From Rufibacter sp. XAAS-G3-1 (GTDB taxonomy: Bacteria > Bacteroidota > Bacteroidia > Cytophagales > Hymenobacteraceae), in NCBI RefSeq assembly GCF_013623775.1, contig NZ_JABFAM010000005.1, positions 1 through 64,000 on the forward strand: DNA of 64,000 nt, written 5' to 3'. This document shows, piece after piece, positions 18,319 through 26,982 of this stretch. Each line of letters opens with the position of its first letter. Position 1 is the stretch's first letter. The notes beneath the pieces were generated by a model. That model worked only from the letters and a program-made list of their open reading frames with translations, had not been told where the DNA came from and did no database searches. A program made the translations under genes and the position numbers.

Positions 18319-21300
18319 ATGCGGGCTGCCAGTTCTTTAGATACAGTTTTACAGCAGCTTCAGGCGTTTAAGCGCAAATTCTACCTGAACCTGCTTTTCA
18401 AAGGCGCTTTACTCACGTTGGGGTTGGTGCTTTCTTCTTATCTGCTCATCACCGTTCTGGAATACTTCTTCTATTTTCAGCCGGAGGTGCGCGCTTTCCT
18501 TTTCTTTTCGTTTCTAGCCATCAGTGCCTTTGCTGTTATTCGGTGGCTTTGGGCACCCATTATGGCGTTGACAAACCTGAAGAAGCTGCTCACCGATGAA
18601 GAAGCCGCCCAACAGGTAGCCCACTATTTCCCCGAAATCCAGGATCATCTTCTCAATCTGCTGCAATTGAAAAATGTGGCTATGAGCAATGACCTGGTAG
18701 CGGCCAGCGTAGAGCAGCGTTCCGAGGAGTTGGTGGGCTACCAATTCCCTGAACGGATTAAATTCACCCAGAACCGTTCTTACTTTAAATACCTGTTGCT
18801 TCCGCTCACGTTGGTGGTGGTGCTGGCCTTTATTTATCCCGCTTTGTTTGTGCAAGGCACGGAGCGCATCATCAATTTTAAAACCCATTACGCGCCCAAA
18901 GCCCCTTTCCAGTTCCAGATTCAGAACTCGTCTTTACAGGCGTTCAAGGGCGAAGACTTCCAGTTGAAGGTCAACATTGAAGGAAAATCGGTTCCCGAAG
19001 AGGTGTTCTTGGTAATAGACGGACGGCAAATGCCGCTCAAGAAGCTCAAAGACCAAACCTACGTCTATGACTTTCAGGAAGTGCAGGAGTCCGTCGATTT
19101 CCAGCTGACCGGTGCGGGCTTCTATTCCGAGGAAAACCGCCTGAACGTAGTAGCCCGGCCCATGCTTCGGCAGTTAAAGGCCGAGTTGAGGTACCCCGCT
19201 TACACCAAAAGGCCCGCCGAAACGCTGGACAATACCGGTGACCTGACCATTCCCGAAGGCACGCACGTCACCTGGCGCCTCGCCGCCGATAACGCCGATT
19301 CGCTCTGGCTCCAGTTTGACGCTCCGGCCCAGAAAGTGAAAGCCCAAACCCGTGATGAGGAATACGTGGTGAACAAGACCTTCGTGCAGAGCCAACGCTA
19401 TAGCATGCACCTTAAAAATCGCTACTCAGAAAACAAAGAGCAAATCTCCCACCAGATCACCGTCATCCCAGACCGCAACCCTGAGATTACCTTAGAGCAG
19501 TTCCGTGACTCGGTGCTGTACTCTTATTTGGTAGTAGGAGGGACTATCTCTGATGATTACGGTTTCAACAGCTTGGCCTTGCACTACCGGGTTCTCAGAG
19601 GAAACAAAGCCGCTACCGGTTATAAAGCCGTGGCCATTCCGTTCAGCGGATCGCTGGCTACCCAGTCGTATTTCCGGCAACTAAACCTGAAACCCCTTAA
19701 CCTTCAGCCCGGCGATAGACTGGAGTATTATGTGCAGGTAACCGACAATGACCAGGTACCCCAGCCGAAGAGCGCCCGCACGTCTACCTTCATCTTCAAG
19801 TACCCCGATCCGTCTGAGGTGCAGAAATCCATTGAAGAGTCTTCACAGCAGGTACAATCCCAAATGAAGTCTTCGCTCACCAAAGCCGAGGAACTGAAGA
19901 AATCACTGGAGCAGAACGAAGAGAAGACCAAGCTGAAGAAAGAACTCTCCTACCAGGACAAAAAAGCCCTGCAGGAACTCGCCGAGAAGAAGAAAGCCCT
20001 GCAGGAAGAATTGGCTCAGTTGCAGAAGATGAACGAGCAACTGAACCAACAGCAGGAGCGTTTCTCGCCTCAAAACGAAGAACTAGCCGAAAAACGCGAC
20101 CAGCTCAAGAAAATGATAGACCAACTGCTGGACGATGAGACCAAGAAACTCTACGAAGAACTGGAGAAGCTCCTGCAGCAGAAGCAACCAAATCCAGCCC
20201 AGATTCAGCCGTTGCTGGACAAACTAAATAACAAAGAAGAGAACCTGCAGAAAGAGCTAGACCGGCTACTGGAGATGTTCAAGCAACTACAGGTAGAGCA
20301 GAAACTGGATAACGCCCAACAAAAGCTAGACGACCTAGCTAAAAAGCAGGATGATCTGGCCAACAAAACGGCTGAGCAAAACAACAAACCAGACCAGGGT
20401 TTACAACAAGAACAAAAGCAGCTTCAAGAGGAATTCAAGCAGATGCAGGAAGAACTCAAAGAAGCCGAGAAGATGAATGAGCAACTGGAGAACCCCGAAG
20501 ACATTCCTGACACTGAGAAGATGGAGGAGCAGATAGAACAGGAGCAGGAGAACGCCCAGAAATCTATGCAGAAAGGCCAGAATAAGAAAGCAAGCCAGCA
20601 GCAGAAATCAGCGGCCCAGAAGATGCAGCAAATGGCGCAGCAGATGCAGAGCCAGGAAATGGAAAGCGACATGCAGCAAGCCCAGCAGAACCTAGATCAT
20701 TTGCGCGATATTCTGGAGAACCTGGTCACGCTTTCCTTTGACCAGGAAAAGCTCATGAAAGACTTCCGGAACGTACAGCAGAGCGACCCAAGGTTCATCG
20801 GCTTGGCCCAGCATCAGGTGAAACTCTCAGATGATGCCCAGATTATTGAAGACAGTCTGCTTTCGCTGGCGAAACGCGTTCCGCAGATTCAGTCGTTTGT
20901 GACCAGGGAAGTGGGGGCTATGGAAGAGGAAATGGACAAGAGCTCTGAGTCTATCAAAGACCGGAACGTTTCCAAAGCGGGCAACCACCAGCAACTAGCC
21001 ATGACCTCCATGAACAACCTGGCTTTGATGCTGAGTGACGTGCAGCAGCAGATGCAACAAGCCATGATGGCCATGCAGCAAAGCGGGCCAGGCAAAAAGA
21101 AAGGCAAAGGCAAGAGCGGTAAAAACCAGCCAGGGGCCATGGGACAGATGCAGCAGCAGCTGAATGAGCAGATTCAGCAGCTACAGAAAAGTGGCCAGAG
21201 CGGCCAGCAATTATCTGAGCAGTTGGCTCGCTTAGCGGCGCAGCAGGAAATGCTCCGTAATGCCATGAAAGACTTGGCTCCGTCGCCCACTTCGCCAGGC

Positions 21301-21639
21301 GGAAAGGAAGGAGGGGAGAAACTCAGTGATTTGGGCAAGCTCATGGAACAAACCGAAACTGATCTCGTTAATAAACGTCTTACAGAGCAGACCATGATGC
21401 GGCAAAAAGAGATATTGACTCGATTGCTGCAAGCTGAGAAAGCCGCTAATGAACGCGATCTGGACGAGAAGCGGGAGGCGAATACGGCGAGAGAATTGCC
21501 GGCCCGCATCCCGCCATCGCTTCAGAAATACCAGGAACGGCAGAAACAGCAGACAGAATCGCTCCGTCAGAACCTACCTGCTTTAACACCTTATTATAAA
21601 AAGCAAGTAGATGCTTATTTTAAGCGATTAGGTTATTAG
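18319..21639 (+). CDS. DUF4175-family membrane protein with long Q/E/K coiled coil
   Basis: A 1106-aa protein of the DUF4175 family, common in Bacteroidota and of unknown function. Three N-terminal hydrophobic segments (about 22-45, 50-75, 155-178) are followed by a beta-rich Ig-like part (about 200-490). A very long coiled coil dominated by Q, E, K and M (about 500-900) comes next, and a G/K-rich linker near 920-940 leads into a C-terminal helical part. The last six residues are F-K-R-L-G-Y. It opens an operon-like run with a HATPase, ybeY and mnmG. Low-complexity codon usage (CAG/GAG/AAG) explains the long antisense open frames. Envelope stress or scaffold roles are only speculation. Confidence 0.88.
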   Translation: MRAASSLDTVLQQLQAFKRKFYLNLLFKGALLTLGLVLSSYLLITVLEYFFYFQPEVRAFLFFSFLAISAFAVIRWLWAPIMALTNLKKLLTDEEAAQQVAHYFPEIQDHLLNLLQLKNVAMSNDLVAASVEQRSEELVGYQFPERIKFTQNRSYFKYLLLPLTLVVVLAFIYPALFVQGTERIINFKTHYAPKAPFQFQIQNSSLQAFKGEDFQLKVNIEGKSVPEEVFLVIDGRQMPLKKLKDQTYVYDFQEVQESVDFQLTGAGFYSEENRLNVVARPMLRQLKAELRYPAYTKRPAETLDNTGDLTIPEGTHVTWRLAADNADSLWLQFDAPAQKVKAQTRDEEYVVNKTFVQSQRYSMHLKNRYSENKEQISHQITVIPDRNPEITLEQFRDSVLYSYLVVGGTISDDYGFNSLALHYRVLRGNKAATGYKAVAIPFSGSLATQSYFRQLNLKPLNLQPGDRLEYYVQVTDNDQVPQPKSARTSTFIFKYPDPSEVQKSIEESSQQVQSQMKSSLTKAEELKKSLEQNEEKTKLKKELSYQDKKALQELAEKKKALQEELAQLQKMNEQLNQQQERFSPQNEELAEKRDQLKKMIDQLLDDETKKLYEELEKLLQQKQPNPAQIQPLLDKLNNKEENLQKELDRLLEMFKQLQVEQKLDNAQQKLDDLAKKQDDLANKTAEQNNKPDQGLQQEQKQLQEEFKQMQEELKEAEKMNEQLENPEDIPDTEKMEEQIEQEQENAQKSMQKGQNKKASQQQKSAAQKMQQMAQQMQSQEMESDMQQAQQNLDHLRDILENLVTLSFDQEKLMKDFRNVQQSDPRFIGLAQHQVKLSDDAQIIEDSLLSLAKRVPQIQSFVTREVGAMEEEMDKSSESIKDRNVSKAGNHQQLAMTSMNNLALMLSDVQQQMQQAMMAMQQSGPGKKKGKGKSGKNQPGAMGQMQQQLNEQIQQLQKSGQSGQQLSEQLARLAAQQEMLRNAMKDLAPSPTSPGGKEGGEKLSDLGKLMEQTETDLVNKRLTEQTMMRQKEILTRLLQAEKAANERDLDEKREANTARELPARIPPSLQKYQERQKQQTESLRQNLPALTPYYKKQVDAYFKRLGY

Positions 21640-21644
21640 ATTTG
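21637..21644 (+). promoter_or_regulatory. possible -7 promoter element inside the DUF4175 stop
   Basis: TAGATTTG matches TAnnTTTG and overlaps the stop codon of the preceding gene, about 28 bp before the HATPase start. I see no good -33 TTG. It may give an internal promoter for the HATPase-ybeY pair. Confidence 0.35.
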
Positions 21645-21672
21645 CAGACATTTCAGATATAGTAAACATATT

Positions 21673-22092
21673 ATGAATCAAGTAAAAATTCAGATTCCTT
21701 CTATCATTGAGAATATCCGTATTGTGGAGAGTTTTATTGACAACTCCCGGGAGAAATTTCAGATTGAAGATGACATCTATGGTAATATCATGGTTGCCGT
21801 GACCGAATCTGTGAACAACGCCATTAGACACGGCAACAAGTTTGATAAAGATAAGAACGTCTATCTTTCTCTTTTCGTGGAGCCCAACCAACTGCGGTTT
21901 GAAGTACAGGACGAAGGAGCCGGATTTGACCCTGAAACTTTATCTGACCCCACCGCCCCAGAAAACCTGGAGAATCCCGGCGGCAGAGGTATCTTCTTAA
22001 TGCGTAACCTCTGCGACGATGTTTCTTTCAGCAATGACGGCCGCACGGTTTCCTTAACCTTCAATATAGAGAATGCAGGAATTGCCAATTGA
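21673..22092 (+). CDS. anti-sigma-regulatory-factor-like ATPase (RsbW/HATPase_c_2)
   Basis: A 139-aa stand-alone GHKL ATPase domain resembling RsbW/SpoIIAB serine-protein kinases. The N box E-S-V-N-N-A-I-R-H-G-N (about 42-52), G1 box D-E-G-A-G-F-D-P (about 81-88) and G2 box G-G-R-G-I-F-L-M (about 106-113) are intact. No anti-anti-sigma (STAS) protein, PP2C phosphatase or sigma factor is adjacent, so its partner is unknown. It lies 33 bp after the DUF4175 gene and overlaps ybeY by 20 nt, so it is part of the same transcription unit. Confidence 0.9.
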   Translation: MNQVKIQIPSIIENIRIVESFIDNSREKFQIEDDIYGNIMVAVTESVNNAIRHGNKFDKDKNVYLSLFVEPNQLRFEVQDEGAGFDPETLSDPTAPENLENPGGRGIFLMRNLCDDVSFSNDGRTVSLTFNIENAGIAN

Positions 22093-22504
22093 GTTCTTTA
22101 CTGAAGAGGTAGAATTTGAGGTAAAAAACGAAGAGAAGGTCAAAACATGGCTTTCCCAAATTATCTCGAAATATTCTTTCGAATTAGAATCTTTGAACTA
22201 CATTTTTTGTTCCGATGAATATCTTCATCAGATGAATGTAGAATACTTGGAGCATGATACCCTTACTGATGTCATCACCTTTGATAATTCCGACTTTGAA
22301 GGAGTTATTGAAGGTGATGTTTTCATTAGTATTGACCGCATTGTGGACAATGCCGCTACTTTCAACATTACCCCCGAAGAAGAGCTCCACCGGGTCATGG
22401 CCCATGGCTTGCTCCACTTGCTCGGGTTTGATGATAAAACACCAGAAAAGAAGGAGTTAATGCGTTCCAAAGAAAATGAGTGTTTAGAGTTCCTTAAGTT
22501 GTAA
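22073..22504 (+). CDS. ybeY: endoribonuclease YbeY (rRNA maturation)
   Basis: A 143-aa single-strand-specific metallo-endoribonuclease needed for 16S rRNA 3'-end maturation and ribosome quality control. The core H-G-L-L-H-L-L-G-F-D-D is at residues 111-121: His111 and His115 are the usual zinc ligands, while the position of the third His (121) is Asp. From memory that is the common Bacteroidota form, not a defect. The upstream L-T-D-V-I-T-F-D-N-S block (about 64-73) also fits. It overlaps the HATPase gene by 20 nt. The 69-bp gap to mnmG carries the parS site. Confidence 0.93.
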   Translation: MQELPIEFFTEEVEFEVKNEEKVKTWLSQIISKYSFELESLNYIFCSDEYLHQMNVEYLEHDTLTDVITFDNSDFEGVIEGDVFISIDRIVDNAATFNITPEEELHRVMAHGLLHLLGFDDKTPEKKELMRSKENECLEFLKL

Positions 22505-22540
22505 ACACCTCCTTCTCTAGTTATCCTCACTTATCAACAA

Positions 22541-22556
22541 TGTTTCACGTGAAACA
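22541..22556. other. parS: parS site (ParB centromere)
   Basis: A perfect 16-bp palindrome TGTTTCACGTGAAACA, identical to the widely conserved bacterial chromosomal parS consensus bound by ParB/Spo0J. A chance match is expected about 1.5 times in 100,000 windows of this size. It lies in the ybeY-mnmG gap, 18 bp before the mnmG start. The parA and parB genes are not in the window. Confidence 0.9.
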
Positions 22557-22573
22557 TCACACTAATCCACACT

Positions 22574-24436
22574 ATGTTCACAAGTTATGATGTAATAGTA
22601 GTTGGGGCGGGACATGCCGGGTGCGAAGCAGCACATGCGGCCGCCACCATGGGATCGAAAGTACTACTCGTAACCATGAACATGAACACCATTGCCCAGA
22701 TGTCCTGCAACCCAGCCATGGGGGGCGTGGCCAAAGGGCAAATAGTGAGAGAAGTAGATGCCTTGGGCGGAATGAGCGGAATCATCACAGATAAGACTAT
22801 GATTCAGTTCCGGATGCTCAATATGTCTAAAGGCCCCGCCATGTGGAGTCCCCGGGCCCAAAGCGACCGCATGCGTTTCGCGGAGGAATGGAGAATGGCG
22901 TTGGAACAAACACCCAACATAGATTTCTGGCAAGAGATGGTCTCTGAAATTTTGGTGGAAGATGGCCAGACAGTAGGAGTAAAGACCAGCTTAGGAATCG
23001 AGATCAGAGCCAAAGCCGTAGTCTTGACCAATGGTACCTTCCTGAACGGCATCATCCATATAGGGGAGAAAAAATTGGGCGGCGGCAGAGCTGCCGAAAA
23101 ATCTGCGAAAGGCATCACTGAGCAATTGGTGTCTTTGGGTTTTGAAGCCGGACGTATGAAGACCGGAACTCCACCACGCGTAGACGGCCGCAGCCTGAAC
23201 TACGAGGTGATGGAAGAGCAGAAGGGTGACGAGAATCCTTCCAAGTTTTCTTACACAGATACCCCAGCACTCCAGAACCAGAGAAGCTGCTACATCACCT
23301 ATACCAATTCTAAAGTCCATGACATCCTGAAAACCGGGTTTGAGAAATCGCCCATGTTTCAGGGAAGAATTCAGGGATTGGGCCCGCGTTACTGCCCGTC
23401 CATTGAAGACAAGATCAACCGCTTCGCGGAACGCGACCGTCACCAGATCTTCGTGGAACCGGAAGGCTGGAGCACCGTGGAAGTGTACGTGAATGGTTTC
23501 TCCAGCTCTTTACCCGAAGATGTTCAGTTGAAAGCCCTTCGGGAAATACCAGGATTTGAGAATGCCAAGATGTTCCGGCCAGGTTACGCCATTGAATACG
23601 ACTTCTTCCCGCCTACCCAACTGAACCTGTCGCTGGAAACGAAGTTAGTGGATAACCTCTACTTCGCAGGCCAGATTAACGGTACTACCGGATACGAAGA
23701 AGCCGCTTGCCAGGGCCTTATGGCAGGAATTAACGCCCATAACAAGGTGCATAACTTAGAACCGTTCATCTTGAAAAGATCAGAGGCCTACATAGGTGTT
23801 TTGATTGATGATTTGGTAAACAAAGGTACAAACGAACCGTACCGCATGTTCACCTCGCGCGCCGAGCACCGCATCTTGTTGCGCCAGGACAATGCTGATC
23901 TTAGGTTAACCGAGAAAGGCCACCAATTGGGTCTGGCCTCAGAAGAGCGTCTGCAGAAGGTGAACCGCAAGAGACAAGAAACCCAGGAAGTGCTGGCGTA
24001 TCTGCAGCAGAAAGGAATAGAGCCGGAAGAAGTAAATGCCATGTTGCTGTCTTTGGACTCAGCCCCAATCAGCGAAAGAGCCAAAGCGGGTAATCTATTG
24101 AAGCGCCCCAATGTAGAACTGGAACACTTGATGCAGTCCTCAGAAAGCCTGAATTTGTTCCTGAGCAAATATTTACCAGACAGCCTGGAGCAGGCGGTGA
24201 TTCTTTTGAAATATGCCAGCTATATTGACAAAGAAAACCAGATGGCCTCTAAAATGGAAGAACTGGAAAACTACCGCATCAAAGATCGGCTGGACTACAA
24301 AGCCATCACCGCGCTTTCCAACGAAGCCCGTGAGAAGCTGCTGAAAGTACAGCCAGAAACCCTAGGACAAGCATCTCGCATCAGTGGCGTATCTCCCGCA
24401 GATATCTCTATTCTGATGGTATATTTAGGAAAATAG
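22574..24436 (+). CDS. mnmG: tRNA uridine-5-carboxymethylaminomethyl modification enzyme MnmG (GidA)
   Basis: A 620-aa FAD enzyme that works with MnmE to place carboxymethylaminomethyl groups on wobble U34 of tRNAs. The N-terminal dinucleotide-binding motif V-V-G-A-G-H-A-G-C-E-A-A (about 8-19) is present. The GidA signatures S-C-N-P-A-M-G-G-V-A-K-G (about 44-55), G-T-P-P-R-V-D and T-G-Y-E-E-A-A-C-Q-G-L are present too. The C-terminal helical domain ends near A-S-R-I-S-G-V-S-P-A-D. It is full length. A methyltransferase gene follows after 1 nt. In several phyla mnmG is next to the replication origin, which matters here because of the adjacent parS. Confidence 0.97.
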   Translation: MFTSYDVIVVGAGHAGCEAAHAAATMGSKVLLVTMNMNTIAQMSCNPAMGGVAKGQIVREVDALGGMSGIITDKTMIQFRMLNMSKGPAMWSPRAQSDRMRFAEEWRMALEQTPNIDFWQEMVSEILVEDGQTVGVKTSLGIEIRAKAVVLTNGTFLNGIIHIGEKKLGGGRAAEKSAKGITEQLVSLGFEAGRMKTGTPPRVDGRSLNYEVMEEQKGDENPSKFSYTDTPALQNQRSCYITYTNSKVHDILKTGFEKSPMFQGRIQGLGPRYCPSIEDKINRFAERDRHQIFVEPEGWSTVEVYVNGFSSSLPEDVQLKALREIPGFENAKMFRPGYAIEYDFFPPTQLNLSLETKLVDNLYFAGQINGTTGYEEAACQGLMAGINAHNKVHNLEPFILKRSEAYIGVLIDDLVNKGTNEPYRMFTSRAEHRILLRQDNADLRLTEKGHQLGLASEERLQKVNRKRQETQEVLAYLQQKGIEPEEVNAMLLSLDSAPISERAKAGNLLKRPNVELEHLMQSSESLNLFLSKYLPDSLEQAVILLKYASYIDKENQMASKMEELENYRIKDRLDYKAITALSNEAREKLLKVQPETLGQASRISGVSPADISILMVYLGK

Positions 24437-24437
24437 A

Positions 24438-25325
24438 ATGAGCTACGAACGGCTAGACCATTGCCCCATTTGTTCCAAAACAGAGTTTAAGAATTTTCTA
24501 GTAGTACAAGACAAAAGCGTTAGCCAGGAGAGTTTCGTGCTAGTGCAGTGCCTCAATTGCCAGCTCAAATTCACGAACCCACGTCCGCCCGAAGAAAGCA
24601 TTGCGCCTTACTATGCTTCTGAGGAGTACATCTCGCATTCAGACACCAGCAAAGGTTTGCTAAATAAAACCTACCGCTTGGTTCGGTCTATGGCCGTCAA
24701 GAACAAAGTAGAGTTGGTGAACCGGTTGGGAAACAAAGGCAAGATGCTGGACTATGGCTGCGGCGTGGGGTACTTCCTGCAAGCCTGCCAAAAACAAGGC
24801 TGGGAGGTAGAAGGAGTAGAGCCCAACGAAGCCGCTAGAATACAGACCGAGGTGAAAATAGGCAAGCCGCTGTTTCAGGGCCCTTTGGAGAATTTGGGCC
24901 AGGAAACGTTTGAAGTAGTAACCATGTGGCACGTGCTGGAGCATGTGCATACGTTAAATGAAACCTTGAAAGCTCTGGTGAATGCCACCAAAACCGGAGG
25001 TCATTTGGTCATTGCCGTTCCTAACGCAGATTCCTATGATGCCAAGAAGTACGGGGCCAATTGGGCGGCGTATGATGTACCCCGGCACTTGTACCACTTC
25101 AACAAAGCCAGCATGCAGCGGCTTCTGAAGAAGCATAGATTGGATTTGAAAGAAGTACTGCCCATGAAGTGGGATTCTTATTACGTGAGCATCCTGAGCG
25201 AAAAGTTCAAGCATGGGCAAACCAAGATGCTGGACTCGTTTTTCACGGGTTTCAGGTCTAACCTGCACGGAGCTAAGAACGACAACTCTTACTCCAGCCA
25301 AATCTTCATCGCTCAGAAAAAATAA
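24438..25325 (+). CDS. class I SAM-dependent methyltransferase with N-terminal Zn-ribbon-like Cys motif
   Basis: A 295-aa methyltransferase of the Methyltransf_23 type. At the N-terminus C-P-I-C (about 9-12) and C-L-N-C (about 36-39) form a likely zinc knuckle. SAM motif I is M-L-D-Y-G-C-G-V-G-Y-F-L (about 97-108), and the post-motif W-H-V-L-E-H-V (about 161-167) is typical of this group. The substrate is not evident; relatives act on sugars, lipids or proteins. It starts 1 nt after mnmG, so translation is likely coupled, and a hairpin follows it. Confidence 0.88.
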   Translation: MSYERLDHCPICSKTEFKNFLVVQDKSVSQESFVLVQCLNCQLKFTNPRPPEESIAPYYASEEYISHSDTSKGLLNKTYRLVRSMAVKNKVELVNRLGNKGKMLDYGCGVGYFLQACQKQGWEVEGVEPNEAARIQTEVKIGKPLFQGPLENLGQETFEVVTMWHVLEHVHTLNETLKALVNATKTGGHLVIAVPNADSYDAKKYGANWAAYDVPRHLYHFNKASMQRLLKKHRLDLKEVLPMKWDSYYVSILSEKFKHGQTKMLDSFFTGFRSNLHGAKNDNSYSSQIFIAQKK

Positions 25326-25342
25326 CCAGATACACTAAGCGC

Positions 25343-25374
25343 AATGACCTTACAGTTCTCCCTGTAAGGTCATT
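25343..25374 (+). terminator. hairpin after the methyltransferase gene
   Basis: Stem AATGACCTTACAG / CTGTAAGGTCATT with a 6-nt loop. Only a short T-rich tail follows, so termination may be partial and the lipoprotein gene 18 bp on could be read through. Confidence 0.6.
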
Positions 25375-25392
25375 TCCATTTTAAAGCCGAAA

Positions 25393-26982
25393 ATGAAAAA
25401 ACAGCTTATATACGCCTTAGCAGGCATTGCTTTGTTCTTAAAAGGATGCGCCAGCATCAGTAGTCCAGAGGGGGGAGCCAAAGATGTAACCGCCCCCAAA
25501 TTAGTCATGAGCTATCCGCGGGATGGGCAAACCAACGTAAAGCCGGAAGAAATCTCCTTAACCTTTGATGAAGCCATCCAAACCGTTGACTTAACCCGCC
25601 AACTCATCATTGCTCCCATTACAGACAATACCTACAAAAGCAGAGTAAAAAACGCAACGGTGCAACTCACCTTCACCCAGCCCTGGCAAGAGAACACCAC
25701 CTATAGCCTAAACTTCAGAAACAGCCTGGCAGACATTACGGAGAAAAACCCGGCCCGTGACATGGTCATTACCTTTAGCACCGGCTCCTTCCTTGACTCT
25801 GGTAGAGTAACCGGAAGCGCTAATCTGGTATTTAGCAACACGCTGCCGAAGGAGATAAACGTACTGCTGTATCCGGTAACAGATACGTCGCAGGTAACCA
25901 AAGGCCGCCCGCTGTACGTGACCAACACAGACTCCACCGGAAACTTCACCTTCAAAAACATCAAGGAAGGCGACTACTTTATCTACGGTTTAGCAGAAAC
26001 CAACAACAACCTGCGGTATGACAATGAGAAAGAATACATCGCCTACACCACAGATACCATCAAAGTAAGGCCAGCGGCCGAGGGAATTCAGCTGCGGCTG
26101 CACACCCAGGATGTCACCAGGCCCAACGTAATCTCCAGAAGAAGCTTCCTAAACGTGTTTGAGGTAGAATACAACGAAGGAATCGCCCAGGCCAACGTCA
26201 CCGCCCCAGACAATGACCCTAACATCAAATGGCTCATTGGCAACAACGGGAAAACCCTGCGCCTGTTTCCGGGCAGCCCTGCCGAAAAACAGTGGCTGGT
26301 AGAAGTGCAGGACAGTGCCAGCAACGTTCGGCTAGACACTGTGGCCGTACGGCTCAGCGGAAAAGCGGCTCCCCGAAGAAACAACAGCTTTGCGGTGGCT
26401 AACGGAGCCACCATTAAGACCGGAGAACAGATCAGGCTTCAATTTGAAGTACCCACTAAAATTGTTGATCCGGCCGGTGCCTTTACGTTCTTGCTGGACT
26501 CTACCACCACCGTCACCACCAAAGACACCGCAGATTTCCGCTTCAACCAGGAAACAACGGAGCTGCTTTTAAGACTCCCTTTGCCGGCCAAACAGGAAAT
26601 CTCCATTACCATGGATACCACCAAAGTAGTGCCTTTCATTGGAGATAGGTATGCCAACACCCCCCAGAGACTACAGATAAACGACAAAGTAGACGTAGGT
26701 AGCCTCAAGGTCATGCTGGCCACCGCGCAGGAGAACTTCATAGTGCAGCTCATGAGCCAAAACACCATGGTACGGGAAGCGAGGAACCAAAAAACCATTC
26801 TATGGGAAAACCTGAAACCCGGTGCTTACCAAATCAGGATACTGGTAGACGCAAACGGCAACGGAAAATGGGACAACGGGCTTCTGAGCGAGCGCAGATT
26901 ACCTGAGCCCGTCGTGCTGCCGAAGGACATCTGGGAGATCAGGGCCGACTGGGAAATAGAGACCCAAACCATAGAATTCTAG
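25393..26982 (+). CDS. Ig-like (Big_5) domain lipoprotein
   Basis: A 529-aa lipoprotein. The signal runs to L-K-G-C (Cys19), followed by the typical Bacteroidota opening A-S-I-S-S-P-E-G-G-A-K-D-V-T-A-P. The first domain (about 33-135) is a bacterial Ig-like Big_5 fold with P-R-D-G-Q-T-N-V-K-P-E-E-I-S-L-T-F-D-E and T-Y-S-L-N-F-R-N-S-L-A-D. A carboxypeptidase-regulatory-like segment comes next (F-K-N-I-K-E-G-D-Y-F-I-Y-G-L-A-E-T-N-N-N), and the C-terminus carries D-A-N-G-N-G-K-W-D-N-G. Function is unknown; an outer-membrane structural or export-linked role is inferred. It closes the plus-strand run before the origin-like gap. Confidence 0.85.
   Translation: MKKQLIYALAGIALFLKGCASISSPEGGAKDVTAPKLVMSYPRDGQTNVKPEEISLTFDEAIQTVDLTRQLIIAPITDNTYKSRVKNATVQLTFTQPWQENTTYSLNFRNSLADITEKNPARDMVITFSTGSFLDSGRVTGSANLVFSNTLPKEINVLLYPVTDTSQVTKGRPLYVTNTDSTGNFTFKNIKEGDYFIYGLAETNNNLRYDNEKEYIAYTTDTIKVRPAAEGIQLRLHTQDVTRPNVISRRSFLNVFEVEYNEGIAQANVTAPDNDPNIKWLIGNNGKTLRLFPGSPAEKQWLVEVQDSASNVRLDTVAVRLSGKAAPRRNNSFAVANGATIKTGEQIRLQFEVPTKIVDPAGAFTFLLDSTTTVTTKDTADFRFNQETTELLLRLPLPAKQEISITMDTTKVVPFIGDRYANTPQRLQINDKVDVGSLKVMLATAQENFIVQLMSQNTMVREARNQKTILWENLKPGAYQIRILVDANGNGKWDNGLLSERRLPEPVVLPKDIWEIRADWEIETQTIEF

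Noticed and set aside
20205-21509. Long minus-strand frames inside the DUF4175 gene
   Set aside because: They are shadows of CAG/GAG/AAG-rich coiled-coil coding; they are Cys/Ser-rich and lack any motif.
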